Of a DNA stretch of 64,000 nucleotides, positions 45,917 to 53,383 are shown piece by piece. Location of the stretch: contig NZ_LT670849.1 of NCBI RefSeq assembly GCF_900142985.1, positions 3,100,001-3,164,000 of the forward strand, in the 5' to 3' direction. This DNA is from Bradyrhizobium erythrophlei (GTDB lineage Bacteria > Pseudomonadota > Alphaproteobacteria > Rhizobiales > Xanthobacteraceae). The position numbers and the translations under genes were made by a program. The notes under the pieces are model-generated. The model was not told the DNA's origin, did not search any database, and saw only the letters and a program-made list of their open reading frames with translations. Each line of letters opens with the position of its first letter. Position 1 is the first letter of the stretch.

Positions 45917-47245
45917 CTACTCTGCAGCGTAAGCGAGCGAGGGCTTCACGGTCGCTGAAGACACCATGAAGTCATGGATGCGCGGCACGATTTCCGATTT
46001 GAAACGCGAACCGTTGAACACACCGTAGTGCCCGACGCCCTTCTGCACGTAGTGCACCCGGCGATGGTTCGGGATCGAACTGCAAAGTTCATGGGTTGCT
46101 TCGGTCTGACCGAGCCCGGAGATGTCGTCGTTCTCGCCTTCGACCGTCATCAACGCGACACGGCGGACCTTGGAAGGCTCAACCGGCTTGCCGCGATGGG
46201 TCATCTCGCCCTTGGGCAGCGCGTGCTTGACGAAAACCGTGTCGACGGTTTGCAGGTAATATTCCGCCGACAGGTCCATCACCGCCAGATACTCGTCATA
46301 GAAGTCGCGATGCTTGTCGACCAGGTCGCCGTCGCCTTTCACCAGGTTCCGGAACAGGTCCTTGTGCGCATCCATGTGCCGGTCGAGGTTCATGCTGATG
46401 AAGCCATTGAGCTGCAAGAAGCCCGGATAGACATCGCGCATGACGCCGGGATGCGGAAACGGCACCTTGGTGATGACGTTATTGCGGAACCAGTCGATGC
46501 CGCGCTCGGCGGCAAGGTTGTTCACCGCGGTCGGATTACGGCGGGTATCGATCGGTCCGCCCATCAGCGTCATCGAAATCGGCACGGACGGATCGTTCTC
46601 GGCTTCCATGATGGACACCGCAGCCACGACCGGCACCGAGGGCTGGCACACCGCGATAATGTGCATGTTGCCGCCGAGGACGTGCAGCATCTCGATCAGG
46701 TAGTCGACATAGTCGTCGAGGTCGAAACGGCCAGCGGCGAGCGGCACCATGCGGGCGTCGGCCCAGTCGGTGATGTAGACTTCATGGTTGGGCAGGAAGG
46801 CCTCTACCGTACCGCGCAGCAGCGTGGCGTAGTGGCCGGACATCGGCGCCACGATCAGCACACGCGGCTGCGGGCTGCGCAACGGACGCGTCAGCTTGCG
46901 ATCGAAGTACAGGAGCCGGCAGAACGGCTTTTCCCACACGCTGCGAATTTCGACCGGCGTGCGGACGCCGTTGACGTCGGTATCAAGAATTCCCCATTCA
47001 GGCTTGCCGTAGCGGCGCGTGGTGCGCTCGAACAATTCGCAGGCGGCTGCAATCGATTTGCCGGCCTCGGTGTGCGACCACGGATTGAGCGGATTCTGAA
47101 ACAGGATTTTTGTCGCGTCGGTGATGGCGCGCGCCGGGTTGAGCGACGCTTGCGCCATTTCGTACATCCAGTACATCGGCGTCGTTAGCGCCGGACTGCC
47201 TTCGACAGCCATCGGCGGCGCACCGCCAAACTCCCCAATCGGCAT
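45917..47245 (-). CDS. phaZ: Intracellular polyhydroxybutyrate depolymerase
   Basis: A protein of 442 aa from ATG 47245 (AAGGAA upstream). N terminus with MYWMYEMAQASLNPARA, then VEIRSVWEKPFCRLLYFDR, and the nucleophile Cys200 in AVCQPSVPVVAA, where lipases have Ser; this is diagnostic of intracellular PHB depolymerases. The His is probably in GVGHYGVFNG near the C terminus. It releases hydroxybutyrate from storage granules. A sigma-70-like promoter containing a dyad lies directly upstream. It stands alone. Confidence 0.93.
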   Translation of the reverse strand: MPIGEFGGAPPMAVEGSPALTTPMYWMYEMAQASLNPARAITDATKILFQNPLNPWSHTEAGKSIAAACELFERTTRRYGKPEWGILDTDVNGVRTPVEIRSVWEKPFCRLLYFDRKLTRPLRSPQPRVLIVAPMSGHYATLLRGTVEAFLPNHEVYITDWADARMVPLAAGRFDLDDYVDYLIEMLHVLGGNMHIIAVCQPSVPVVAAVSIMEAENDPSVPISMTLMGGPIDTRRNPTAVNNLAAERGIDWFRNNVITKVPFPHPGVMRDVYPGFLQLNGFISMNLDRHMDAHKDLFRNLVKGDGDLVDKHRDFYDEYLAVMDLSAEYYLQTVDTVFVKHALPKGEMTHRGKPVEPSKVRRVALMTVEGENDDISGLGQTEATHELCSSIPNHRRVHYVQKGVGHYGVFNGSRFKSEIVPRIHDFMVSSATVKPSLAYAAE

Positions 47246-47269
47246 TTTGCGTTCCTTTTGCGTCGCAGC

Positions 47270-47298
47270 ATAGTGCTAAAAGCACAATAAAGCGTCAA
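47270..47298 (-). promoter_or_regulatory. phaZ promoter with internal dyad
   Basis: On the minus strand TTGACG (47298-47293), 17 bases, then CACTAT (47275-47270) resemble -35 and -10 boxes. The dyad GTGCT-AAA-AGCAC (47273-47285) overlaps the -10 box and spacer, a position where a repressor would block transcription. PhaR-type repressors of PHB genes recognise TGC/GCA dyads, so PhaR is a candidate; this is inference. Confidence 0.45.
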
Positions 47299-47364
47299 TG
47301 GATAGATCGGCATTGGCGCGCCGCTTCACAAGCAAAATGCGCGAAAATCCCGGGTTTTAACGGG

Positions 47365-48183
47365 CTATTCCCCGGTCTGGATCAGCGATCCGTGTTGCCG
47401 CGCGCTGCGCAGGAGTACCAAAAACAGGGCAAAAGAGGCTGCAAACAGGGCAACATTGATCACGAGCGCGTCTACCATCAGATCGGCGCGGAATACATGC
47501 TCCATTAACAACGCCCGCATGCCCTCGAACACGTAAGTCGGCGGCAGCGTCCAGGCCAGAACCTGCAGCCAATCGGGCAGCACGCTCACCGGATAGTAGA
47601 TGCAGGCCAGCGGCATCATGGCGAACATCAGCGTCCAGACGATGCTCTCGGCCCCCAAGCCGTGGCGCAGCACGAGCCCGGAGACGAAGATGCCGACCGA
47701 CCAGCTCGTGAAGATCAGGTTGCAGAAAAAGGCGATCAGCGGAAAGCCGATGCCATAGAAATTGAAGTCGAAGACGAACATCGCCAGCAGCGTCATCGGA
47801 ATGACGCCGATCGCCAGCCGGATCAGGCTCATCACCATCAGCGCGATCAAAAATTCGATCGGCTTCAAGGGACTCATCAAGAGGTTGCCGAGATTGCGCG
47901 CCCACATCTCCTCGAGAAAGGAGATCGAAAAGCCGAGTTGGCCGCGGAACAGGATGTCCCACAGGATCACCGCGCCGACCAGGGTGCCGCCGGCGCGCGC
48001 AAAAAAATTGGCGTTCTGCGCGATATAGGTCTGAAGGAAGCCCCAGGTGACGATCTGGAGCGCCGGCCAATACAACAGCTCCAAGAGCCGCGGCCAGGAC
48101 GACATCAGCAGATACCAGTAGCGCATGATCATCGCCGCGATCCGCCGCGGCGAGATACCTGTCGTGACAGCAAGCTCACTCAT
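47365..48183 (-). CDS. ABC-2 type transporter permease
   Basis: A protein of 272 aa from ATG 48183, overlapping the ATPase stop (ATGA). It has six hydrophobic helices with the N-terminal amphipathic stretch RRIAAMIMRYWYLLMSSWPRL. The sequence around SPLKPIEFLIALM and YYPVSVLPDWLQ is typical of ABC-2 exporters of the NodJ/DrrB type. With the upstream ATPase it forms a two-gene exporter. Cargo is unknown. Confidence 0.8.
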   Translation of the reverse strand: MSELAVTTGISPRRIAAMIMRYWYLLMSSWPRLLELLYWPALQIVTWGFLQTYIAQNANFFARAGGTLVGAVILWDILFRGQLGFSISFLEEMWARNLGNLLMSPLKPIEFLIALMVMSLIRLAIGVIPMTLLAMFVFDFNFYGIGFPLIAFFCNLIFTSWSVGIFVSGLVLRHGLGAESIVWTLMFAMMPLACIYYPVSVLPDWLQVLAWTLPPTYVFEGMRALLMEHVFRADLMVDALVINVALFAASFALFLVLLRSARQHGSLIQTGE

Positions 48184-48971
48184 GACGTTGCTTCCTGAAC
48201 CCGGCCGCGGGCGACGTCGAGAAACACTTCCTCCATCGTTGCCCGGTTGTAGCGGGCCATGATCTGTTGCGGGCTGTCGTCGTCCTCGATGCGGCCGCGC
48301 TTCATGATGATGACGCGGTCGCACAACCGCTCGACCTCCAGCATGTTGTGGGAGGCAAGCAGGATGGTGGCGGCATTCTCCTTGCGGTAGGTCTCGAGAT
48401 GCCGGCGGATCCAGTCGGCCGTATCGGGGTCGAGCGATGCGGTGGGTTCGTCGAGCAACAACAGTTCGGGCTGGTTGATCAGCGCCTTCGCCAGCGCCAC
48501 GCGGGTTTTCTGTCCGGCGGAAAGCTTGCCGCTCGGACGGTCGATGAAGTCGACGAGGTCGAGCTCCGAAGCCAGCTTCTCGATCCGCGCCTTGAGATGC
48601 ATCACCGAATAGAGACGGCCAAAAATCGTCAGGTTTTGCCGCACGGTCAATCGCGCCGGCATGTCAACGTAAGGACTTTCGAAATTCATCCGGCCAAGCA
48701 CGTGAGCGCTTTCGCCCGGCATCGGGTGGCCGAGCACGGCGATGCGCCCCGACGTCGGCAACACCAGCCCCATGATCATGGCAATCGTCGTGGTCTTGCC
48801 GGCGCCGTTGCCGCCGAGCAGTCCGGTGATGCTGCCGCGCGCGATCGAGAACGAAATATCGTCGACTGCCCGGGTGGTTTTATAGACCTTTGAGAGGTGT
48901 ACGACCTCGATCGCCGCGGCTTCGCGCCGGTCGATCGGGGCAGGATCTAGCGTCGTCCCATGGCTCGTCAT
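48180..48971 (-). CDS. ABC-2 type exporter ATPase
   Basis: A protein of 263 aa. Walker A GGNGAGKT (53-60), Walker B LLLDEP (171-176) and the signature LSAGQ (150-154), in which Ala replaces the usual first Gly, are present. The H-loop is ASHNMLEVERLCDRV. This is the NodI/DrrA/CcmA-like subfamily. It is coupled by ATGA overlap to the permease gene. In rhizobia related pairs export lipo-oligosaccharides, but many others exist and no nod genes are nearby. Confidence 0.85.
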   Translation of the reverse strand: MTSHGTTLDPAPIDRREAAAIEVVHLSKVYKTTRAVDDISFSIARGSITGLLGGNGAGKTTTIAMIMGLVLPTSGRIAVLGHPMPGESAHVLGRMNFESPYVDMPARLTVRQNLTIFGRLYSVMHLKARIEKLASELDLVDFIDRPSGKLSAGQKTRVALAKALINQPELLLLDEPTASLDPDTADWIRRHLETYRKENAATILLASHNMLEVERLCDRVIIMKRGRIEDDDSPQQIMARYNRATMEEVFLDVARGRVQEATS

Positions 48972-49078
48972 TTGGCTTGTTCATTGAGGCATTCAATCCG
49001 CCAACGCAAGGCTTCCCGTGGCTTTACGCCGCGCCAGCGTGGGATCGGGACACTGGGTATGATCAACGAAATTTGTCG

Positions 49079-49246
49079 CCAGTGGAGTGGATTTGACATT
49101 CGCTACTCAGCTAGCCGCGGGTCCATAAGGCGAATGTCAAATCCCAAACTCCACTGGGACCCCAAATTTGCTAGTGGTCCTTTAATTCTAACATTCGCAA
49201 AAGTGGAAGCTGCGAAGGGATGCGAATGTTAGAATTGGACCACTAG
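49079..49246. repeat. Composite paired palindrome, copy 3 (upstream of regB)
   Basis: Palindrome F covers 49079-49157 (ends CCAGTGGAGTGG and CTCCACTGG, inner arm GGATTTGACATTCGC). Palindrome G covers 49171-49246 (ends CTAGTGGTCC and GGACCACTAG, inner arm ATTCTAACATTCGCA). The spacer is 13 bp. The pair is nearly identical to copy 5 at 56385-56551. It ends 21 bp before the regB start, so it lies in the regB leader or promoter. The rest of the 296-bp gap shows no gene. Confidence 0.88.
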
Positions 49247-49267
49247 CCGCTTGCGCAGCTAAAACCC

Positions 49268-50596
49268 ATGTCGATGTCCGATACCGCCGCCACCGACTTC
49301 CGCCTGCCGCGCCGCCAGGTTCGTCTCGACACGATCCTGCGGCTGCGCTGGCTCGCCGCGCTCGGCCAGCTCGCGGCCATCTTCATCGTCGAACAGGGAC
49401 TTGAATTCGACGTCGAGGTGGCGCCGTGCCTGGCCATTGTCGGCTTCTCCGCGCTGTTGAACCTCGTCCTTCAGGTCTGGTTCAACCCAATGGAGCGGCT
49501 GGAGCCCGCGTTTGCGTCCGCGCTGCTGGCGCTGAACATCGTCGAACTCGCCGGGCTTCTGTTTTTTACCGGCGGTTTGCAGAACCCGTTTTCATTCCTG
49601 TTTCTGGCGCCGGTTCTGATCTCGGCCACTGCGCTGCCGATCAGGTTCACCATCGCGCTCGGCATGCTCGCGGTCGCCTGCGCATCCGCACTGGTGTTCG
49701 TTCATTTTCCGCTGCCCTGGGACAGCGACGATCCGCTGGTGCTGCCGCCGATCTACTTGTTCGGCGTCTGGCTTTCGATCGTGGTCGCGATTGCCGTCAC
49801 CAGCCTCTATGCGTTTCAGGTCGCGGAAGAAGCCCGCAAGCTCTCCGACGCGCTTGCGGCAACCGAACTGGTGCTGGCGCGGGAACAGCACCTGACGCAG
49901 CTCGACGGTCTGGCGGCGGCGGCCGCGCACGAACTGGGGACGCCGTTATCGACCATCTACCTTATTTCACGCGAGCTCGAGCACGGCCTCGAGGACAAGC
50001 CACAGCTTGCCGGCGACATCAAAACCTTGCGTGAGCAGGCGCAGCGCTGCCGCGAAATCCTTGCCAAGATCACCCAGCTGTCTTCGAGCGGCGCGCCGTT
50101 CGATCGCATGCCGCTGTCGGCGCTGATCGAGGAGACGGTAGCTCCGCATCGCGACTTCGAGGTCGCGATCAAGGTGCGCATCGCGGTGGCGGGCACTCCG
50201 GAACCTGTCGGCATGCGCAATCCGGCCATCATCTACGGCGTCGGCAATATCCTGGAAAATGCGGTCGATTTTGCCGGCACCGCCGTCGAGGTGAACGCCT
50301 GGTGGAATGCCGAGACCGTGGAGATCGTCATTTCCGACGACGGCCCCGGCATCGCGCCGGATCTGCTCAAGCGGATCGGCGAGCCTTATCTGTCGCGCCG
50401 GCCGGGGGCGGAGGAGGGCGAGGGCCCGCGCAGCGGCCTTGGCCTCGGCGTGTTCATCGCCCGCACCCTGCTGGAGCGCACCGGGGCCAAGGTTTCCTTT
50501 GCCAACCGCGTGTTCCCCGATCACGGCGCAGTGGTCCAGATCGTGTGGCCGCGCAACCGTTTTGAGGTTAGGGAACCGGCCACGGAGTTAACCTGA
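49268..50596 (+). CDS. regB: Redox-sensing histidine kinase RegB (RegS/PrrB/ActS)
   Basis: A protein of 442 aa. Six membrane helices fill residues about 25-185, with the ubiquinone-associated motif GGLQNPF at 102-108. The H-box is AAAAHELGTP with His221. Cys261 (AQRCREIL) is 40 residues after the His, the spacing of the redox-active Cys265 to His225 in Rhodobacter RegB. N and G boxes are present (NILENAVDFA, DDGPGI, GLGLGVFIA). RegB responds to oxygen and quinone redox state and phosphorylates RegR, controlling respiration, nitrogen fixation and carbon fixation genes in this group. regR follows after 86 bp. Confidence 0.93.
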   Translation: MSMSDTAATDFRLPRRQVRLDTILRLRWLAALGQLAAIFIVEQGLEFDVEVAPCLAIVGFSALLNLVLQVWFNPMERLEPAFASALLALNIVELAGLLFFTGGLQNPFSFLFLAPVLISATALPIRFTIALGMLAVACASALVFVHFPLPWDSDDPLVLPPIYLFGVWLSIVVAIAVTSLYAFQVAEEARKLSDALAATELVLAREQHLTQLDGLAAAAAHELGTPLSTIYLISRELEHGLEDKPQLAGDIKTLREQAQRCREILAKITQLSSSGAPFDRMPLSALIEETVAPHRDFEVAIKVRIAVAGTPEPVGMRNPAIIYGVGNILENAVDFAGTAVEVNAWWNAETVEIVISDDGPGIAPDLLKRIGEPYLSRRPGAEEGEGPRSGLGLGVFIARTLLERTGAKVSFANRVFPDHGAVVQIVWPRNRFEVREPATELT

Positions 50597-50682
50597 GGGG
50601 GTGAAATCGACTTTGGGCGTCTTGGCGTGCCTGTTTCGACGCCATATGTTGGTGGGGTTGGGTCAACGAGGACACGGTCATC

Positions 50683-51237
50683 TTGAACGCCATTGCCGAA
50701 CTAGCCGGACACCCCGATCGTTCGCTTCTGATCGTGGAGGACGATAAGCCGTTCCTGGAACGGCTCTCCCGCGCGATGGAAACCCGCGGGTTTGCCGTGA
50801 CGTCCTGCGACAGCGTCGCGGACGGCCTGAGCCAGATCGCCAAGGCGGCGCCCGCTTTTGCGGTGGTGGATTTGCGGCTCGGCGACGGCAACGGCATCGA
50901 TCTGGTGTCGGCCCTGAAACGCAAGCGCCCCGAAGCACGCGCCATCATCCTGACCGGCTACGGCAATATCGCGACCGCCGTGACCGCGGTGAAGCTTGGC
51001 GCGGTCGACTATCTTTCCAAGCCGGCCGATGCCGACGACGTGGTGTCGGCGCTGCTTGCGCTCGGTAACCAGAAATCCGAGCCGCCGAGCAATCCGATGT
51101 CGGCGGACCGCGTGCGTTGGGAACACATCCAGCGGATCTACGAGATGTGCAATCGCAACGTCTCGGAGACGGCGCGGCGGCTGAACATGCATCGCCGCAC
51201 CTTGCAGCGAATTCTGGCCAAGCGCGCCCCGCGCTAG
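50683..51237 (+). CDS. regR: Redox response regulator RegR (RegA/PrrA/ActR)
   Basis: A protein of 184 aa from TTG 50683, with GAGGA upstream; no other start fits the conserved N terminus. The receiver domain has the phospho-acceptor Asp63 in VVDLRLGDGNG and Lys in SKPAD. A proline-containing linker leads to a Fis-type helix-turn-helix at the C terminus (NVSETARRLNMHRRTLQRIL), as in all RegA homologues. The stop TAG (51235-51237) is part of the CTAGTG end of a palindromic repeat. A second short copy of the gene's 3' end lies at 51973-52008. Confidence 0.93.
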   Translation: MNAIAELAGHPDRSLLIVEDDKPFLERLSRAMETRGFAVTSCDSVADGLSQIAKAAPAFAVVDLRLGDGNGIDLVSALKRKRPEARAIILTGYGNIATAVTAVKLGAVDYLSKPADADDVVSALLALGNQKSEPPSNPMSADRVRWEHIQRIYEMCNRNVSETARRLNMHRRTLQRILAKRAPR

Positions 51238-51420
51238 TGCGGCGAATTTGAAGTTCCTATCAGTTTTTGCCGCGGGTTCACTATAGGAACTTCAAATTCA
51301 AGGCCGCACTAGAAAACAAGGCCGCACTAGAAAAACAATAGTTGCTAGAGCTCTTCTGATTCCGAAGTTCGCATTAGAGGCCGCCTCAATGGTTTGCGAA
51401 CTTCGGAATCAGAGCTTTAG
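51234..51420. repeat. Composite paired palindrome, copy 4 (downstream of regR)
   Basis: Palindrome H covers 51234-51312 (ends CTAGTGCGGC and GCCGCACTAG, inner arm AATTTGAAGTTCCTAT). Palindrome I covers 51345-51420 (inner arm CTGATTCCGAAGTTCGCA, perfect over 18 bp). Between them an 18-bp direct tandem duplication of the right end of H (51299-51316 and 51317-51334) stretches the spacer to 32 bp; without it the spacer would be 14 bp as elsewhere. The left end of H overlaps the regR stop codon. Confidence 0.88.
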
Positions 51421-51582
51421 TTGCCCGGCAAGCGAACCTTTCACGCCGCAAGGTGAATGACACCGAATTCATGTTGCTGATCGCAGTATGAACGTCCTGT
51501 TCAGCGCGGCTTCTGTTGTGTCGGTCTAGTTTTCTGCCGTGGTGGATGGCTCCCGCATCCACTTTGAACGGAGAAGCAAGTC

Positions 51583-51918
51583 ATGACCCGCATCAAACTG
51601 TTTTCGATGGCTGTACTGACCCTTGCAACACTCGGCACCTCGTTGACGGGCGCATCCGCAGAGACCCTGTGGCAGTACAATCATCCGCGCCGCGCCGAAG
51701 TGAACGCGCGTCTCGGTTACCAGAACTACCGCATCGACCAGGGCGAAGCCTCCGGCCGTATTTCGCCTTACCGCGCCGAGCGGCTCCATGCCGAAGACCG
51801 TACTATTCGCTACGAGGAACGCGCCATGGCGCGCTTCAACGGCGGCTACATCACCCCTGCCGAGCAGCGCGCGCTGAACCAGCAGGAGAACGTGGTCAGC
51901 CGGCAGATCGGCTGGTGA
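51583..51918 (+). CDS. Small conserved-looking exported protein
   Basis: A protein of 111 aa with a GGAGAAG ribosome site. The signal peptide (MTRIKLFSMAVLTLATLGTSLTGASA) is followed by HPRRAEVNARLGYQNYRID, HAEDRTIRYEERAMARFNGG and TPAEQRALNQQENVVSRQIGW, all charged and probably helical. The pattern is known to me from hypothetical proteins of rhizobia, with no known function. It is the only gene in the segment between the two copies of the regR 3' end. Confidence 0.65.
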   Translation: MTRIKLFSMAVLTLATLGTSLTGASAETLWQYNHPRRAEVNARLGYQNYRIDQGEASGRISPYRAERLHAEDRTIRYEERAMARFNGGYITPAEQRALNQQENVVSRQIGW

Positions 51919-51943
51919 TCTTTCTCTCTGTCCCCGAGCGACT

Positions 51944-51974
51944 GGCCCCGTTGCTGATGCAGCGGGGCCTTCTT
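51944..51974 (+). terminator. Terminator after the small exported gene
   Basis: GGCCCCG (51944-51950) pairs with CGGGGCC (51963-51969); TGC and GCA extend the stem inside around a short loop. TTCTT follows. It lies 26 bp behind the small exported gene and runs into the regR-like fragment. Confidence 0.55.
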
Positions 51975-52008
51975 GCAGCGAATTCTCGCCAAGCGCGCGC
52001 CACGCTGA
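51973..52008 (+). pseudogene. Fragment of a second regR 3' end
   Basis: The 36 bases encode LQRILAKRAPR and a stop, exactly the last 11 residues of RegR (51202-51237). They differ at five positions, all silent: one Leu, one Ala and one Pro codon, and TAG against TGA. Upstream similarity to regR continues weakly (ATGCA...), with a frame change. Silent-only differences mean the fragment comes from a regR gene that was under selection, not from a fresh copy of the gene next door. Confidence 0.7.
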
Positions 52009-52018
52009 TTGACTTCGC

Positions 52019-52504
52019 TTAGAATTCTTCGTGACCCTGCGGATCGACCAGGCGGTTGATCCGCTGCGCCGCGGCCATGGCAAACCGCACTGTCATCGAC
52101 TTGCGGGTCGGCGCCGGCAGCCGGTGTTCGGGCGCCGGACGCTCAAGATGCGCGCCATAGGCGTCGGCGATGATCAGCCCGGTCTCTTCGGGAAAAATCT
52201 CGCGCGGCAGATCCTGCAGGAGCGCAAAAAACAGCCGGTCGCAATGCGCGCGGTATTCCGGCCATTTCTGGTCGGCGCGCAAATCCTCGACCGAGGATTT
52301 GATCTCGACGATCCAGATCTCGTTGCGGTCGTTGATGGCGACGAGATCGGCGCGGCGGCCCGAGGGCAGCGGCAACTCGCTGATGCAGGCAAAACCCAGC
52401 GAATATAACAGCCGTGCGGTGCCGCGTGCGATCGCAAGCGCGTTCTCGGACTGGCGGCGATCGGGTGCCGGCACAATGGCGAGTTTTGGGGCGGGCGATT
52501 CCAT
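52019..52504 (-). CDS. mmcB: MmcB-family DNA repair protein
   Basis: A protein of 161 aa from ATG 52504. It has the putative nuclease pattern of the family: GRRADLVAINDRNEIWIVEIKSS around residues 48-70, where Asp and the E-x-K pair fit a PD-(D/E)xK active site, and YRAHCDRLFFAL. MmcB is a damage-inducible alphaproteobacterial protein. No LexA box could be verified by eye. It is divergent from the MBL-fold gene and ends next to the regR-like fragment. Confidence 0.75.
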   Translation of the reverse strand: MESPAPKLAIVPAPDRRQSENALAIARGTARLLYSLGFACISELPLPSGRRADLVAINDRNEIWIVEIKSSVEDLRADQKWPEYRAHCDRLFFALLQDLPREIFPEETGLIIADAYGAHLERPAPEHRLPAPTRKSMTVRFAMAAAQRINRLVDPQGHEEF

Positions 52505-52651
52505 GACGGTCAGAATAAGGCCTGCCCCGATCAAGTGGAAACGGTTTTGCTTGGGATGCGTTGGATTGGGCGTATGCGGACATCGTTCCGCCGGCGCCAG
52601 GTGGGCTCAACTTTCCCTTGGCGGACCGCAAAAAATCGGCAATGTGCACCC

Positions 52652-53335
52652 ATGACAGAGACATCCGAAAACAAGGCCTCCGAAAACAAGGCCAAAGCCG
52701 GCGCGATGATCGTTCCGGTGACGCCGTTCGAACAGAACTGCACCCTGATCTGGTGCACGGCGACCCAAAAGGCCGCGGTGATCGATCCCGGCGGCGATCT
52801 GCCGCGAATTCAGGCCGCGATCAAAGAGGCCAACGTCACGGTCGAGAAGATCTGGATCACGCACGGCCATATCGACCATGTCGGCGCTGCGGCCGACTTG
52901 CGCGACGCGCTCAAGGTGGGCATCGAAGGCCCGCATCTGGCGGACAAGTTCCTGCTCGACAATGTGGTGGCGAGCGGCGAGCGCTTCGGCATCACTGGCG
53001 TGCGCAATTTCGCGCCGGACCGCTGGCTCGAGGAAGGCGAGCAGGTTTCGATCGGCGAATTGACGTTCGACGTCCTGCATTGCCCCGGCCATTCACCCGG
53101 CAGCGTGGTGTTCTTCAACAAGGAGATGCGCTTCGCCCATGTCGGCGACGTCCTGTTCAACGGTTCGGTCGGGCGCACTGATTTGCCGGGCGGCGATCAC
53201 GCTACCCTGATCCGCTCGATCAAGGACAAGCTGCTGCCGCTCGGTGACGATGTCGGCTTCATCTGCGGGCATGGCGCAGGTTCCAGAATCGGCCATGAGC
53301 GGATGACCAATCCGTTCCTCACCGGCGCGATGTGA
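52652..53335 (+). CDS. MBL-fold metallohydrolase, glyoxalase II-like
   Basis: A protein of 227 aa from ATG 52652; a downstream ATG at 52706 starts closer to the core. Zinc ligands: THGHIDHVG (His71, His73, Asp75, His76), CPGHSPGS, HVGDVLF and CGHGAGSRIG. It belongs to the group of small hydrolases often called YcbL/GloB-like. It probably hydrolyses a thioester. The N terminus before MIVPVTPFEQN is Lys/Glu-rich and may not be translated. Divergent from mmcB. Confidence 0.8.
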   Translation: MTETSENKASENKAKAGAMIVPVTPFEQNCTLIWCTATQKAAVIDPGGDLPRIQAAIKEANVTVEKIWITHGHIDHVGAAADLRDALKVGIEGPHLADKFLLDNVVASGERFGITGVRNFAPDRWLEEGEQVSIGELTFDVLHCPGHSPGSVVFFNKEMRFAHVGDVLFNGSVGRTDLPGGDHATLIRSIKDKLLPLGDDVGFICGHGAGSRIGHERMTNPFLTGAM

Positions 53336-53383
53336 CCGAGCGTCTGGCGCCGTCCGCAACGACGTCAGGAAATCAATCGCCAG

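Noticed and set aside
48180-48971. NodI-type Nod-factor exporter
   Set aside because: The ATPase-permease pair is of the NodI/NodJ type in general form, but there are no nodulation genes or nod-box-like sequence nearby, so the specific name is not justified.
49079-49246. Insertion sequence ends
   Set aside because: The composite repeats carry no transposase gene and I could not see flanking target duplications, so they are listed as repeats and not as insertion sequences.
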